Below, piece after piece: positions 17,845-26,557 of a DNA stretch of 64,000 nt. The position numbers and the translations under genes are program-made. Each line of letters starts with the position of its first letter. The stretch's first letter is position 1. The notes beneath the pieces are model-generated. The model saw only the letters and a list, made by a program, of their open reading frames with translations, did not search any database and was not told where the DNA came from. This DNA comes from Enterococcus malodoratus ATCC 43197 (GTDB lineage: Bacteria > Bacillota > Bacilli > Lactobacillales > Enterococcaceae): assembly GCF_000407185.1 (NCBI RefSeq), contig NZ_KE136484.1, forward strand, positions 124,001 to 188,000, read 5' to 3'.

Positions 17845-18762
17845 ATGAAAAAAATACTGACACTGTTTTTTATGGGTGGTCTATTTTTTCCAATTACAGG
17901 CTGCGCCAATACTCGGGAAACGATTTTTACCGGCTATCCCGATCGCGTGGATACGTACTACAAACCATTTATGAAGGATATAAAGCAATTCAGAAAAGAT
18001 ATGAACAGCATAAAAATTGGTTATGGGGATATCTGGATTAGGGATGTTGCCCCAGTGGTGACTGACCGGTTAGTGAAATTCAATTACTCGCCTGATTATT
18101 TGCCAAAGAAACAAAGCAAAAAGATCCAAGCCCGTTTTCAAGATTGGCTTAAGGAAAACGAGTTTGACTATAAACAATCTGATATCGTGTTAGATGGCGG
18201 AAACTTTATTTACAATGGGAAGAAAACGGTGATTATTACTAAGAGGATCTTGAAGGATAATCCTGAGTACAGCCAAGAGTCATTAGTCAATAAACTCAAG
18301 GAATTATTGAACGTCGACAAAGTCATTCTGATAGATGAAGAGCCTGGTGATGTATTGGGCCATGCGGATGGCCAGGTTCATTTTATTCAATCAAATGTCC
18401 TATTTATCGGTGGTTTTGAAGGCAAGGAGACGGTGAGGCAGCAAATCAAACAGGCCGCGCCTGAAATAAAAATCATTGATCTGCCATCCAATTATCAAGC
18501 AGAAGGCCAATACGATGAGACGATCCCATCAGCCAAGGGACTTTATGTCAATATGATGGAAACCGAAAACGATATTTATGTACCGAAATATGGTCTTAAA
18601 TCAGATCAGAAAATCATCGATACGGTGTCAAAATATACTAAAAAGAAGATTCATTCAGTGGATGTCAGCGAACTTTCTACGTTAGGAGGATCGATCAACT
18701 GTCTGACCTGGTATTGCCCAGCAGAACTTTTACCCCAAAAGGTTGCGGGTGAATCCGAGTAG
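17845..18762 (+). CDS. Agmatine deiminase-family protein, lipoprotein form
   Basis: 305 aa, shorter than cytosolic agmatine deiminases (~360). A lipoprotein signal (TLFFMGGLFFPITGC) places it outside the membrane. The PPAD/agmatine-deiminase catalytic pattern is kept: GDIWIRDVAPV, LDGGNFIYNG, GHADGQVHFI with the catalytic His, and the C-terminal Cys in LGGSINCLTW. AGGAG precedes the ATG. Agmatine deiminases are normally cytosolic and clustered with putrescine carbamoyltransferase, absent here, so a secreted guanidino-group hydrolase is an unusual variant. Exact substrate unknown. Confidence 0.8.
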   Translation: MKKILTLFFMGGLFFPITGCANTRETIFTGYPDRVDTYYKPFMKDIKQFRKDMNSIKIGYGDIWIRDVAPVVTDRLVKFNYSPDYLPKKQSKKIQARFQDWLKENEFDYKQSDIVLDGGNFIYNGKKTVIITKRILKDNPEYSQESLVNKLKELLNVDKVILIDEEPGDVLGHADGQVHFIQSNVLFIGGFEGKETVRQQIKQAAPEIKIIDLPSNYQAEGQYDETIPSAKGLYVNMMETENDIYVPKYGLKSDQKIIDTVSKYTKKKIHSVDVSELSTLGGSINCLTWYCPAELLPQKVAGESE

Positions 18763-18800
18763 TATAAATGTCTGGCTTAAATGAAAGACAGAAATCATGC

Positions 18801-18829
18801 AAAAAAGAGTGCCGCAGCACTCTTTCGTT
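18801..18829. terminator. Bidirectional terminator
   Basis: Stem AAAGAGTGC / GCACTCTTT with loop CGCA. It lies between two convergent genes, with A-rich sequence on one side and TCGTTTTAT on the other. Confidence 0.75.
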
Positions 18830-18833
18830 TTAT

Positions 18834-19265
18834 TTATGAACTAACTTTTTCACTGAGTATTTTTTTATTTTCTGCGTCATTGGTCACACGAGCACCGATT
18901 TTTACTTCCCCATTGTAATTATGATCACTGTCATAGATGGTGCTAGGGGATACTTGGCAAGTCAAATCGCGATTGCAATGGTATTGAAGAGTATTTCTAG
19001 AAGACCAATAAGGAATATCTACATGGAATTCAAAAGAGCCCAATGAATTCTGTTTGTCTGTTCCTTGCGCGACTAAGCTGATCTTGAATTCAGGACCTAA
19101 GGGTTTCCCTGATGGAGTAAATATTTCGTAAACGCCTTCATTTTTTGCAGGGATGATTTCTGGAAAGGATACGATTGAATTTCCATTGTAAATGTATTTA
19201 CTAGCCAATTTTAAGTCTTGATTCGTAGTATTAATAACGGTCAATCTAGCAGTCCATTTTGGCAT
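18834..19265 (-). CDS. Small beta-rich protein, possibly aegerolysin-like
   Basis: 143 aa from ATG at 19,265 (AAGGAGC 7 bp upstream). No signal peptide and few helix-forming stretches: it looks like a beta sandwich. The order (N-terminal RLTVINTTNQDLKL, a polar middle, then GSFEFHVDIPYWSSRNTLQYHC) resembles aegerolysins and Cry34-type proteins, which bind lipids and form pores with partners. The match is by pattern only, and no MACPF or Cry35-like partner gene is nearby. If wrong, it is an unassigned small beta protein. Confidence 0.4.
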   Translation of the reverse strand: MPKWTARLTVINTTNQDLKLASKYIYNGNSIVSFPEIIPAKNEGVYEIFTPSGKPLGPEFKISLVAQGTDKQNSLGSFEFHVDIPYWSSRNTLQYHCNRDLTCQVSPSTIYDSDHNYNGEVKIGARVTNDAENKKILSEKVSS

Positions 19266-19489
19266 GATATATGCTCCTTTTAGGTTTAATGGTATCAAGA
19301 ACGGGCCCGAACTTTAATACATATTAAGCATAGCATGTCGATAGAAAATTAGAAAATCAAACACTAGTTATTGTTTATTATAATTAATTGAAAAGAAATA
19401 TATATATTATTGGTTATAAAAAAGCTTAGTTATCATTAACAAATAGTATAAAGACGAAGAAATCAAATCGTCATGATCGAAAACTTTTT

Positions 19490-19831
19490 TTATAAAGATT
19501 CCACCCGATTATTCTCGCCCCAGATACACATTTGATCCAACACACCCATAAGCGATTTTCCCCGTTCTGTTAGGGAGTACTCTACTTTAGGCGGGATTTG
19601 TGGGTAGATGACTTTTTTGATTAATCCATCGGCTTGTAATTCTTTTAACTTTTGGCTCAGTGTTTTATCTGAAATAATTTTGAGATAGCGCTGAAGCTCA
19701 TTGAAACGGACAACAGTATATTCCTCTAAACAATACAGGATAGTCATCTTGTATTTGCCTTCGATCAGCGACATTGTATAGCTGAAACCTGTTTCTTCGA
19801 ACTTGGCATCACGAATACATTTGTTACTCAT
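19490..19831 (-). CDS. HxlR-family winged-helix regulator
   Basis: A 113-aa DNA-binding protein with the HxlR pattern: an N-terminal Cys (NKCIRDA), then LIEGKYKMTILYCLEEYTVVRFNELQRYL and ISDKTLSQKLKELQADGLI, ending YSLTERGKSLMGVLDQMCIWG. It is divergent from a flavin reductase gene 131 bp away, the usual HxlR arrangement, and the Cys near the N-terminus could sense oxidants or electrophiles. SD AAGGTG lies 5 bp before the ATG. Confidence 0.9.
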   Translation of the reverse strand: MSNKCIRDAKFEETGFSYTMSLIEGKYKMTILYCLEEYTVVRFNELQRYLKIISDKTLSQKLKELQADGLIKKVIYPQIPPKVEYSLTERGKSLMGVLDQMCIWGENNRVESL

Positions 19832-19962
19832 ATAAACACCTTGCTTTCTTCTGGGTAAGTTACTTACAAAAATATCGGTACTTGATTATCATCTAGTTTG
19901 TTAATACCATAACAATATAGATGAACGATGTCTAGAACGATTTTATAAGGAGGAGTTTTGGT

Positions 19963-20541
19963 ATGAAAAAAGAACTTGGCGTACACCCGTATCTGTTTCC
20001 TATGCCTGTTTTGATGATTTCCACTTATGGTGAGGACGACGTTGTAAATGTAATGAATATGGCTTGGGGTGGGATGTGCGGGGAGAACATGGTCGCGCTC
20101 AATATTACGAAAACCCATAAAACGGCAGAGAACATTCGGCAAAGAGGCGCGTTTACCCTTAGCATTGCAGATATTCCGCATCTGGAAGAAGCCGATTTTT
20201 TTGGAATGGTTTCGGGAAATAAGATCGTCGATAAATTCGAACGCAGCGGATTGCATGCTGTAAAGAGCGACAAGGTAGATGCTCCGGTGGTAGAGGAATT
20301 CCCGCTCACATTGGAGTGCAAGGTTGTAAAAATTCAAGATGACGAATTCGGATATCGGGTAATCGGTGAAGTGCTCAATGTCCTGGCTGATGAAGAAGTG
20401 CTGAACGAAAAAGGCAAGATTGATCCTACTAAATTGAATGCTTTTGCATTTGATCAATTCCAAAACGGGTATTATGCGATTGGTGAAAAAGTTGGTCAGG
20501 CATGGAGAAGCGGTGCAAAAATGGTACGAGACGCTAAATAG
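19963..20541 (+). CDS. Flavin reductase-family protein (flavoredoxin-like)
   Basis: A 192-aa FMN-binding split-barrel protein. Seen: VHPYLFPMPVLMISTYGEDDVVNVMNMAWGG, NITKTHKTAENIRQRGAFTLSIA, and FGYRVIGEVLNVLADE. These proteins reduce flavin or carry electrons to partner oxidoreductases. AGGAGG lies 9 bp before the ATG. Divergent from the HxlR regulator, which probably controls it. Confidence 0.88.
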   Translation: MKKELGVHPYLFPMPVLMISTYGEDDVVNVMNMAWGGMCGENMVALNITKTHKTAENIRQRGAFTLSIADIPHLEEADFFGMVSGNKIVDKFERSGLHAVKSDKVDAPVVEEFPLTLECKVVKIQDDEFGYRVIGEVLNVLADEEVLNEKGKIDPTKLNAFAFDQFQNGYYAIGEKVGQAWRSGAKMVRDAK

Positions 20542-20575
20542 TTAGCAGCCAGAAAAACATATGAAATCAATTAGA

Positions 20576-20622
20576 AAAAGCTTTCTGACAACCTGTTTTC
20601 GGATGTCAGAAGGCTTATTTTT
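20576..20622 (+). terminator. Terminator after the flavin reductase gene
   Basis: Imperfect stem AAGCTTTCTGACA / TGTCAGAAGGCTT followed by ATTTTTAA. Also usable by the convergent minus-strand gene. Confidence 0.7.
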
Positions 20623-20633
20623 AATGCCTGAAA

Positions 20634-21188
20634 TCAAATGAAACTCTCCAAAAATTCTGTCGCCACGCGGTCAAAGGATTCGTCGTAGTCGATCACTAAT
20701 TGTTTTAAGGGTTCGATCTGACTGACTTTTTTCCCTTGGCTTTGAACCTCCAGCAATAATTCTTCTCCGTTTAAACGGAAGTCGACAAATACTTCATCAT
20801 CGATATTCGTTTCTAAATAATCGATCATTGATTCGAAATAACCTTCGGATAGCGGGTCAGCAACTTCCATCAATACATGATCCAGCAGTTTTTCAACTTC
20901 AGGGTTTTTATATAGAAGAAAATGTTTGCTGACAAAGGCGGAGTCATAGATATTCTCAATCTTGAAATCTAAAAATTGCAGATAATCTTCGACCTCACCG
21001 ATCTTTTCTAATGTATCGAATACATTGCGTAAGATCCGTAATAGTGCGGCATCAAGGATTTCATCAAGGTTTTCTTTCGGATAATAGCTCTCGATTTTTT
21101 CCTCTTCCTCAAAAAAACTCGCTTGTACTTTCTCAAAATAACCGCCGCCGGGCTGATCTTCGACGAAAAAGCTTACTTGCATTCCCAT
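20634..21188 (-). CDS. Conserved acidic protein of unknown function (184 aa)
   Basis: Start at ATG 21,188, 6 bp after GAGGTG; the GTG nine bases upstream overlaps that SD. The protein is highly acidic, helical and soluble, with no TM segment or signal (for example a run of Glu after SFF at ~25-35, and many Asp/Glu throughout). No family recognised. A small hairpin (GACCTCC / GGAGGTC, 21,218-21,237) lies in the leader and could affect ribosome access. Monocistronic. Confidence 0.6.
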   Translation of the reverse strand: MGMQVSFFVEDQPGGGYFEKVQASFFEEEEKIESYYPKENLDEILDAALLRILRNVFDTLEKIGEVEDYLQFLDFKIENIYDSAFVSKHFLLYKNPEVEKLLDHVLMEVADPLSEGYFESMIDYLETNIDDEVFVDFRLNGEELLLEVQSQGKKVSQIEPLKQLVIDYDESFDRVATEFLESFI

Positions 21189-21395
21189 TCTGTTCACCTC
21201 ATTGATTCAATAAATAGTGAGACCTCCAAAACGGGGAGGTCGGCTTTGATTATTAGTCTAGCATAAGAACGTCTGCATGACGTTTTGGCGAATTGGAATA
21301 TATAGAAATTAATAGCAGAACTATTATGGCTTTTATCGCGCTCAATTTGAGATAATAAAAGAAATGATGTTTAAGCAGGAGAGGAGCTTGGCGAA

Positions 21396-22277
21396 ATGGA
21401 TAATTTTTCTACATGGGTGTCTGATCAAGATATCAGTATTCAATATTTGTATACAAAATATTTGAAGCAGAACCCTGATGTTGAACTTCAAAAGCGAATT
21501 GCTCTAGAAGGGTACGGAAAGTACTTGTTGTCTCAACAAAAATCTGATGGTCATTGGGGAAAGTATTACTATCAACCTAAATGGACTTCGACCCATTACA
21601 CGTTGTTGCAATTAAAAGATTGCGGAGTTTCCCCGGATACTTCTGCTTGTAGAAATATTTTGTATAGTATGTTTGAAGAATGCCAGTTGCCAGAGGGTGG
21701 TTTGAACTTAGCGAAATCGGATATGAAGAGTGATATCTGTGTGGATGGGATGATTCTAAATTATGCTAGCTATTTTCTTCCTGAATATGAAAAACTGGAG
21801 CCGCTTGTTGCCTCGATTTTACAAAAACAAAAATCGGATGGCGGTTTTACTTGGTATGATCAAAATGAGGGCGATCCACATTCAACCATCTGTGTTCTTG
21901 AAGGCCTGCGATCATTTTTAGCGTCGACAAAAGATGAAGCTCTAAAGTCTAAAGTAAAAGCCGCTATTCAAAGAGGAATTGATTATTTCTATCAACATCA
22001 GCTTTTTTTAGAGGAGAAGAAGTATCAAAAATTAACTTATCCATTTCGCTACTTCTATAGCATTTTTCGCTTTCTATTATTTGCGGCCGATCTAGGTCTA
22101 GAAGTCAATGACTCGATTAGTGAAGGGCTAAAATTGCTTTCTAAGAAGGAAAAAAACGGTTTTTTTACATTGGAAAAATTATACAAAGGCCAAACCTTTA
22201 TTGATTTCTCAAAAGTGGGAGAGATTGATCCGTTTCTCTCAATTTATGGGAACTATATTTTTGCTCAATTAAAGTAA
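21396..22277 (+). CDS. Prenyltransferase / terpene-cyclase-fold (alpha-alpha barrel) protein
   Basis: 293 aa, cytosolic. Repeats of the QxxDGxW type, typical of squalene-hopene-cyclase-like and prenyltransferase-like helical barrels, occur at LLSQQKSDGHWGKYYY and ILQKQKSDGGFTWY, each followed by a helix. It is shorter than true terpene cyclases (~600 aa) and the DxDD acid motif is absent, so a cyclase activity is unlikely; a binding or ligase-accessory function is possible. GGAG lies 12 bp before the ATG. Monocistronic with a strong terminator. Confidence 0.65.
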   Translation: MDNFSTWVSDQDISIQYLYTKYLKQNPDVELQKRIALEGYGKYLLSQQKSDGHWGKYYYQPKWTSTHYTLLQLKDCGVSPDTSACRNILYSMFEECQLPEGGLNLAKSDMKSDICVDGMILNYASYFLPEYEKLEPLVASILQKQKSDGGFTWYDQNEGDPHSTICVLEGLRSFLASTKDEALKSKVKAAIQRGIDYFYQHQLFLEEKKYQKLTYPFRYFYSIFRFLLFAADLGLEVNDSISEGLKLLSKKEKNGFFTLEKLYKGQTFIDFSKVGEIDPFLSIYGNYIFAQLK

Positions 22278-22301
22278 AAAAATAGATAATACAAATACAG
22301 C

Positions 22302-22346
22302 AAAATAGCCGAAACCTTGAGTACTCAGGTTTCGGCTATTTTTGTA
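22302..22346 (+). terminator. Terminator after the barrel protein gene
   Basis: Stem AAATAGCCGAAACCTGAG-like arms (AATAGCCGAAACCT / AGGTTTCGGCTATT) followed by TTTTG. Confidence 0.85.
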
Positions 22347-22378
22347 GATTATTCCCAATATTTTTTGAGCAAAGTTTC

Positions 22379-22409
22379 TTGCCTTAGAGTTCACTCCATG
22401 GTTTATGAT
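22379..22409 (+). promoter_or_regulatory. MerR-type promoter/operator with 19-bp spacer (merR)
   Basis: TTGCCT, 19-bp spacer containing GAGTTCACTCC and GGTT, then TATGAT. The stretched 19-bp spacing is the hallmark of promoters activated by MerR proteins through DNA untwisting. The -10 overlaps an upstream in-frame ATG of the merR frame, ruling that start out. Confidence 0.8.
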
Positions 22410-22437
22410 GATTTATATAAACGAGGAGGCAGGATCG

Positions 22438-22857
22438 ATGAACATTAAAAAAGCAGCAGAGATGTTTGATTTATCCGTGGATACGTTGCGTTATTACGAA
22501 CGGGTCGGAGTTATACCGCCAGTCGGCAGAAATGCCAGCGGTTATCGGGAGTATACGACCAATGATTTAAATTGGATTTATTTGGCGAAGAGCTTGCGCG
22601 GTGCCGGGTTATCGGTTGAATCTCTGATTGAATTTGCGCAGCTGGCGCAATTGCGGGGAAAAGAAAGTGTTGAAGAAGCTCAAAAACAAATTTTGTCCGA
22701 TCAATTGGAAGAGCTGGATCAGAAAATGGCAGAAATCCAAGATGTCAGAGAATTGCTGGCTTATAAAATCGAAACCTATGACGATCATATCGCGAAATTT
22801 AAGGCAGGCGAGATGACACCAGATAAAGTAGAAAAATTATGGGAAAGAAAAAAATAA
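22438..22857 (+). CDS. MerR-family transcriptional regulator
   Basis: 139 aa, ATG at 22,438 after GAGGAGG. Residues 1-70 are a MerR winged helix (NIKKAAEMFDLSVDTLRYYERVGVIPPVGRNASGYREYT, then DLNWIYLAKSLRGAGLSVESLIEF), followed by a long dimerising coiled coil. There is no Cys-rich metal loop, so it resembles AdhR/NmlR-like regulators of carbonyl or electrophile stress. Matching 19-bp-spacer promoters precede it and the next gene, so it controls itself and the downstream reductase operon. Confidence 0.9.
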   Translation: MNIKKAAEMFDLSVDTLRYYERVGVIPPVGRNASGYREYTTNDLNWIYLAKSLRGAGLSVESLIEFAQLAQLRGKESVEEAQKQILSDQLEELDQKMAEIQDVRELLAYKIETYDDHIAKFKAGEMTPDKVEKLWERKK

Positions 22858-22867
22858 AACTTTTTAG

Positions 22868-22898
22868 TTGCTATGGAGTGAACTCCAAGGTTTAGGAT
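22868..22898 (+). promoter_or_regulatory. MerR-type promoter/operator with 19-bp spacer (reductase operon)
   Basis: TTGCTA, 19-bp spacer with the palindrome GGAGTGAACTCC, then TAGGAT. It shares GAGT-AACTCCA-GGTTTA elements with the site at 22,379 and lies in the 75-bp merR/reductase gap. Confidence 0.8.
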
Positions 22899-22932
22899 AG
22901 GTCATGTAATCAAGTTAGAGGAGGAAAAATAA

Positions 22933-23799
22933 ATGCAAACAATCAAATTGAACAATGGTGTAGAAATGCCGCAGCTAGGATTCGGAGTGTATCAAATTCC
23001 ATTAGCTGAAACAGCAGAAGCCGTTTATCAAGCGATTCAAGCAGGTTATCGATTGATCGATACCGCATCTGTCTATGGCAACGAGAAGGAAACCGGGGAA
23101 GGAATCAAACGAGCAATCGATGAAGGTCTCGTTACCCGTGAAGAACTTTTTGTCACGTCTAAACTGTTTATCTTACAAGCACCTGAAGCTAAGGCCGCTG
23201 AAACTATTGAACAATCATTAACTGTAATGGGCTTGGATTATTTGGATCTTTACTTGATTCACCAACCTTATGGCGATACTTATGGCGCGTGGAGAGCGAT
23301 GGTTGCTGCACAAAAAGCCGGAAAATTACGAGCAATCGGCGTATCCAATTTCAAATCAGCGAAAATGATTGAGTTCGTCGGCTTGAATGAAGTAAAACCG
23401 CAAATCAACCAAATCGAAGTAAATCCTTGGAATCAACGAATCGAAGACCAAGAATGGCATGAAAAATACGGTGTGCAAATAGAAGCATGGGCACCATTTG
23501 CGGAAGGACATCATGAACTATTCACCAATCCAGTTTTAGCAGAAATCGGCGCACAATATGGCAAATCAGTTGGGCAAGTCGTTCTTCGCTGGTTGATGCA
23601 ACGGGGAATCGTCGCTTTGGCGAAATCCGTTCGACCTGAACGGATGGCGGAAAATATTGATGTCTTTGATTTCGAATTAACGAAGGAAGACATTGAGAAA
23701 ATCGCAAGCTTGGATATGAAGGAATCAGCTTTCTTCGATCATGATGCACCGCAACAAGTAGAGTGGTTCATGAATCGGATGCTAGATACCGAGAAATAA
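22933..23799 (+). CDS. Aldo/keto reductase, MerR-controlled
   Basis: 288 aa. Catalytic residues visible: Asp/Tyr in LIDTASVYGNE, Lys in FVTSKLFI, His in LYLIHQPYGD; the cofactor motif ALAKSVRPERMAENIDVFDFEL is near the C-terminus. It reduces aldehydes or ketones with NADPH. It is the first structural gene after the MerR-type promoter and is followed by an NAD(P)-binding protein 30 bp later. Together they suggest detoxification of reactive carbonyls (inference). Confidence 0.9.
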   Translation: MQTIKLNNGVEMPQLGFGVYQIPLAETAEAVYQAIQAGYRLIDTASVYGNEKETGEGIKRAIDEGLVTREELFVTSKLFILQAPEAKAAETIEQSLTVMGLDYLDLYLIHQPYGDTYGAWRAMVAAQKAGKLRAIGVSNFKSAKMIEFVGLNEVKPQINQIEVNPWNQRIEDQEWHEKYGVQIEAWAPFAEGHHELFTNPVLAEIGAQYGKSVGQVVLRWLMQRGIVALAKSVRPERMAENIDVFDFELTKEDIEKIASLDMKESAFFDHDAPQQVEWFMNRMLDTEK

Positions 23800-23829
23800 G
23801 TCGCAGGATTTGAAAGAAGGAAACGTAAA

Positions 23830-24447
23830 ATGAACGTACTGATCATTGGCGCAGGCGGACAAATTCCAGAGGTGTTGATTCCGCTATTACAAGAGCAATC
23901 GGATCTGAAGCTGACACTCTTCGGTCGGAATGCCGACAGCTTACCTTATGAAAATGTAACGAAGGTGACTGGCGATGCCGGAAAGTTAGCCGATTTAGTA
24001 AAAGCAATGGCGCATCAAGACGTTGTTTACATGAATTTTGATAATAAAAAGATTACCGAAGTTGTGATAGAGGCGATGCACAAAACGGGTGTGAAGCGCA
24101 TTATCCAAGCAGGTGTGTTAAGTGTCTACGGCGAAGTCGCTGAACCTTTCGCCGCTTGGAATAGTCGAATGATGGGCGGAAGCATCGCGCATAATCGCGG
24201 GATTGAAGCCCTAGAAGCAAGTGATCTGGCGTACACCTATATGCGGATGACTTGGTTATACAACGGCACCCGAAGTGATTATGTCGCAAGTCCAAAAGGT
24301 GAACCCTTTTTAGGTGCTCAGATTACGAGACGGGCGATCGCACAATTTGTCGTGGATAATATCACTGGCAAACGGAATGATATCAAAGCCAGCATTGGTT
24401 TATGGGAACCCGGATCAGAAAACAAAGCGAAACCAGATTTTTATTGA
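23830..24447 (+). CDS. NAD(P)-binding Rossmann protein (NmrA/SDR-like)
   Basis: 205 aa. N-terminal dinucleotide fold VLIIGAGGQIPEVLIPLL, then LFGRNADSLP; later GVKRIIQAGVLSVYGEV and YTYMRMTWLYNG. It belongs to the atypical short-chain reductases (NAD(P)H-binding PF13460-like) that act as redox sensors or reductases. SD AGAAGGAAA lies 8 bp before the ATG. Co-transcribed with the upstream reductase, ended by a terminator at 24,481-24,524. Confidence 0.85.
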   Translation: MNVLIIGAGGQIPEVLIPLLQEQSDLKLTLFGRNADSLPYENVTKVTGDAGKLADLVKAMAHQDVVYMNFDNKKITEVVIEAMHKTGVKRIIQAGVLSVYGEVAEPFAAWNSRMMGGSIAHNRGIEALEASDLAYTYMRMTWLYNGTRSDYVASPKGEPFLGAQITRRAIAQFVVDNITGKRNDIKASIGLWEPGSENKAKPDFY

Positions 24448-24480
24448 TTTCTCTGATGGATGTTGGCTGATGAATGACTA

Positions 24481-24524
24481 GGCTGTGGCATAGCAGTTCT
24501 TTGCGCTGTGCCATGGCCTTTTTG
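24481..24524 (+). terminator. Terminator after the MerR-controlled reductases
   Basis: Imperfect stem GGCTGTGGCATAGC / GCTGTGCCATGGCC followed by TTTTTG. Confidence 0.75.
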
Positions 24525-24562
24525 TGAACGGAAGGGACTCTGAAAGCGGGGAAATACATACG

Positions 24563-25181
24563 ATGAACAAGAAACGCATCTTGATATTATTAGCGTTCAC
24601 GGCGGCCGTTGGCGGGATTTTTATCAGCCAATCAAGGGGAGAAAAGGAAGCGTTAGACATGAAAAAAACAAAAACATTGATCGTGTACTATTCACGAACT
24701 GGAAACACTAAAGTCGTCGCGGAATTGATCCAAGACAAAGTAGGCGGTGATTTAGCACAGATCGAAACGAAACAGGAGCGGCCTTCAAACTACCGAGAAG
24801 AAGTCTCGCAGAATGAACGAGAACAAAATGAAGCTGTACTGCCAGAGCTAAAGACAGCTATTCCTGATTTTGAAAGCTATGATCGAATCTTCATTGGCGC
24901 TCCTACGTGGAATATGGCGTTGCCGCAAGCAGTGATCACCTTCATGGATCGCCATGATTTTACTGGGAAAACAGTGATCCCGTTTAACACCAATGGCGGT
25001 TACGGCGCAGGATCAAGTTTTGAACAGATCAGGACTGGCGCTAAGGGAGCGAGAACCCTTGAAGGTTTTTCAAGTGGAAGGCGGCAGAGAAACGGATGGC
25101 GTCTTGCTGGATATTGAAGGGCAAAGAAAAACAGAAGTCTCGCGGGAAATAGCTGTATGGTTAGAAAAAATCGGACAATGA
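24563..25181 (+). pseudogene. Flavodoxin-like gene, disrupted by a +1 frameshift
   Basis: The protein begins MNKKRILILLAFTAAVGG (membrane anchor ~5-20), then the flavodoxin FMN loop VYYSRTGNTKVVAELI, IGAPTWNMALP and FNTNGGYGAGSSFEQI. After ARTLEGF the frame breaks at a run of five T (25,066-25,070). Removing one T restores LEGFQVEGGRETDG and an expected C-terminus ending WLEKIGQ at 25,181. As written, translation leaves the family sequence and stops at 25,117. Either a true pseudogene, a slippery phase-variable run or a sequencing error. Confidence 0.75.
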
Positions 25182-25206
25182 ACGAAATAGAAAGAAGTTA
25201 AACAAT

Positions 25207-26508
25207 TTGAATAAACAGAAATTTGGTATGATTTTACCGATTACATTGCTCGCGTATTTTTTGATATTAATGGATAACTCGATTATTTTTACGAGCTCTG
25301 TACAGATTGGAAAGAGTTTAGGGCTATCTGCCGCCGCGCTTTCGTGGGTATCTAGTGCCTACACGCTGACGTTTGGGGGCTTTTTACTTTTAAGCGGGCG
25401 CCTCTCAGATCTATTAGGGAGAAAACGCATCTTTTTAGTTGGACTGATTATTTTTGGGGTCAGCTCATTGATCATCGGATTATCTCAAACACCGGAGATG
25501 GTCATCGCGATGCGGGCTGTGCAAGGGATCGGCAGCTCCATTATTGCGCCAACGACCTTAGCCTTGATTATGGATGCTTATAAAAATAATATGCGGCAAC
25601 GGGCCATTTCGTACTATGGCGCGACGGCTGGGATCGGTTCGAGTGTGGGCTTATTAGTAGGTGGTGGCCTGACGAGTCTCATTTCTTGGCGAGCAGGTTT
25701 TCTGATCAATGTACCTTTTACGTTGATCTTGTTCTTCCTGACTTTACGATTTGTGGAGAACTCTGAAAGGAAAAAAGAAACGATCGATTACCTCGGAAGT
25801 CTTCTATCGATTGTAGGTTTGATTGGAGTTATCTATGGTTTCACTGAAGGAAAGGGGCTATTCGTCCTTGCGGGGATCATTATTCTAGGACTGTTCATTA
25901 TGCATGAACGAAGCACGTCTTTCCCGCTTTTGCCATTATCACTATTTAAGAATAGAATACGCTCCGGCGCCTATGTGGCGCGCCTTTTATTCATGATGGC
26001 GATGCTGCCGTTTTGGTTCTTTTTGCCGCAGATGATGCAGAGTCAGTACGGCTTTTCTGCCTTACAATCAGGGATGGCTTTCTTGCCGCTTACGATCGTG
26101 AACTTTATCGTAGCGATGCAGCTGCCGCAATTAACGGCTCGATTTGGCAATAATAAGATTTTATTGGTTGGGGAGATTATTTTGGCGGTCGGTTTAATCC
26201 TGTTGGCATTCTCTAATACAGCGAATGGCTATTGGGCCGCCATTCTTATTCCGATGCTGATACTTGGTTTAGGTCAGGGCTTGATTTTGGCACCAGTTAC
26301 CTCAGCGGGTGTCCATGAAGCGCCGCCCGAACTGGCGGGTATCGCCAGCGGTGTGACCAATACGATGCATCAAATAGGCGGACCAATCGGTTTGTCCTTG
26401 ATCGTCTCAATTACGAACAACTTTCAAACGGAGATTTGGCTGATGGCACTATTCACCGTCATCTCAGTCGTGGTAGTCGCTGTATTTGTTCGTTCGAATA
26501 ATGGATAA
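25207..26508 (+). CDS. MFS drug transporter (DHA2-like)
   Basis: 433 aa with about 12-14 membrane segments; TTG start with a weak SD (AGAAAGAAG). Motif A is seen as GRLSDLLGRKR, motif B as RAVQGIGSSIIAP, and motif C-like GIGSSVGLLVGGGLTSLISWR, typical of proton-driven multidrug exporters such as EmrB/QacA types. It lies 25 bp after the broken flavodoxin gene and may be co-transcribed. Substrate not predictable. Confidence 0.85.
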   Translation: MNKQKFGMILPITLLAYFLILMDNSIIFTSSVQIGKSLGLSAAALSWVSSAYTLTFGGFLLLSGRLSDLLGRKRIFLVGLIIFGVSSLIIGLSQTPEMVIAMRAVQGIGSSIIAPTTLALIMDAYKNNMRQRAISYYGATAGIGSSVGLLVGGGLTSLISWRAGFLINVPFTLILFFLTLRFVENSERKKETIDYLGSLLSIVGLIGVIYGFTEGKGLFVLAGIIILGLFIMHERSTSFPLLPLSLFKNRIRSGAYVARLLFMMAMLPFWFFLPQMMQSQYGFSALQSGMAFLPLTIVNFIVAMQLPQLTARFGNNKILLVGEIILAVGLILLAFSNTANGYWAAILIPMLILGLGQGLILAPVTSAGVHEAPPELAGIASGVTNTMHQIGGPIGLSLIVSITNNFQTEIWLMALFTVISVVVVAVFVRSNNG

Positions 26509-26516
26509 AAGAGACA

Positions 26517-26553
26517 CAAAAACCAGCTAGATAATTGCTCTAGCTGGTTTTTG
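26517..26553. terminator. Bidirectional terminator
   Basis: Stem AAAAACCAGCTAG / CTAGCTGGTTTTT between the transporter and the convergent small gene. Confidence 0.85.
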
Positions 26554-26557
26554 CGTA

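Noticed and set aside
22405-22437. Upstream ATG of the merR frame
   Set aside because: It lies within the -10 box of a MerR-type promoter, so it would not be in the transcript.
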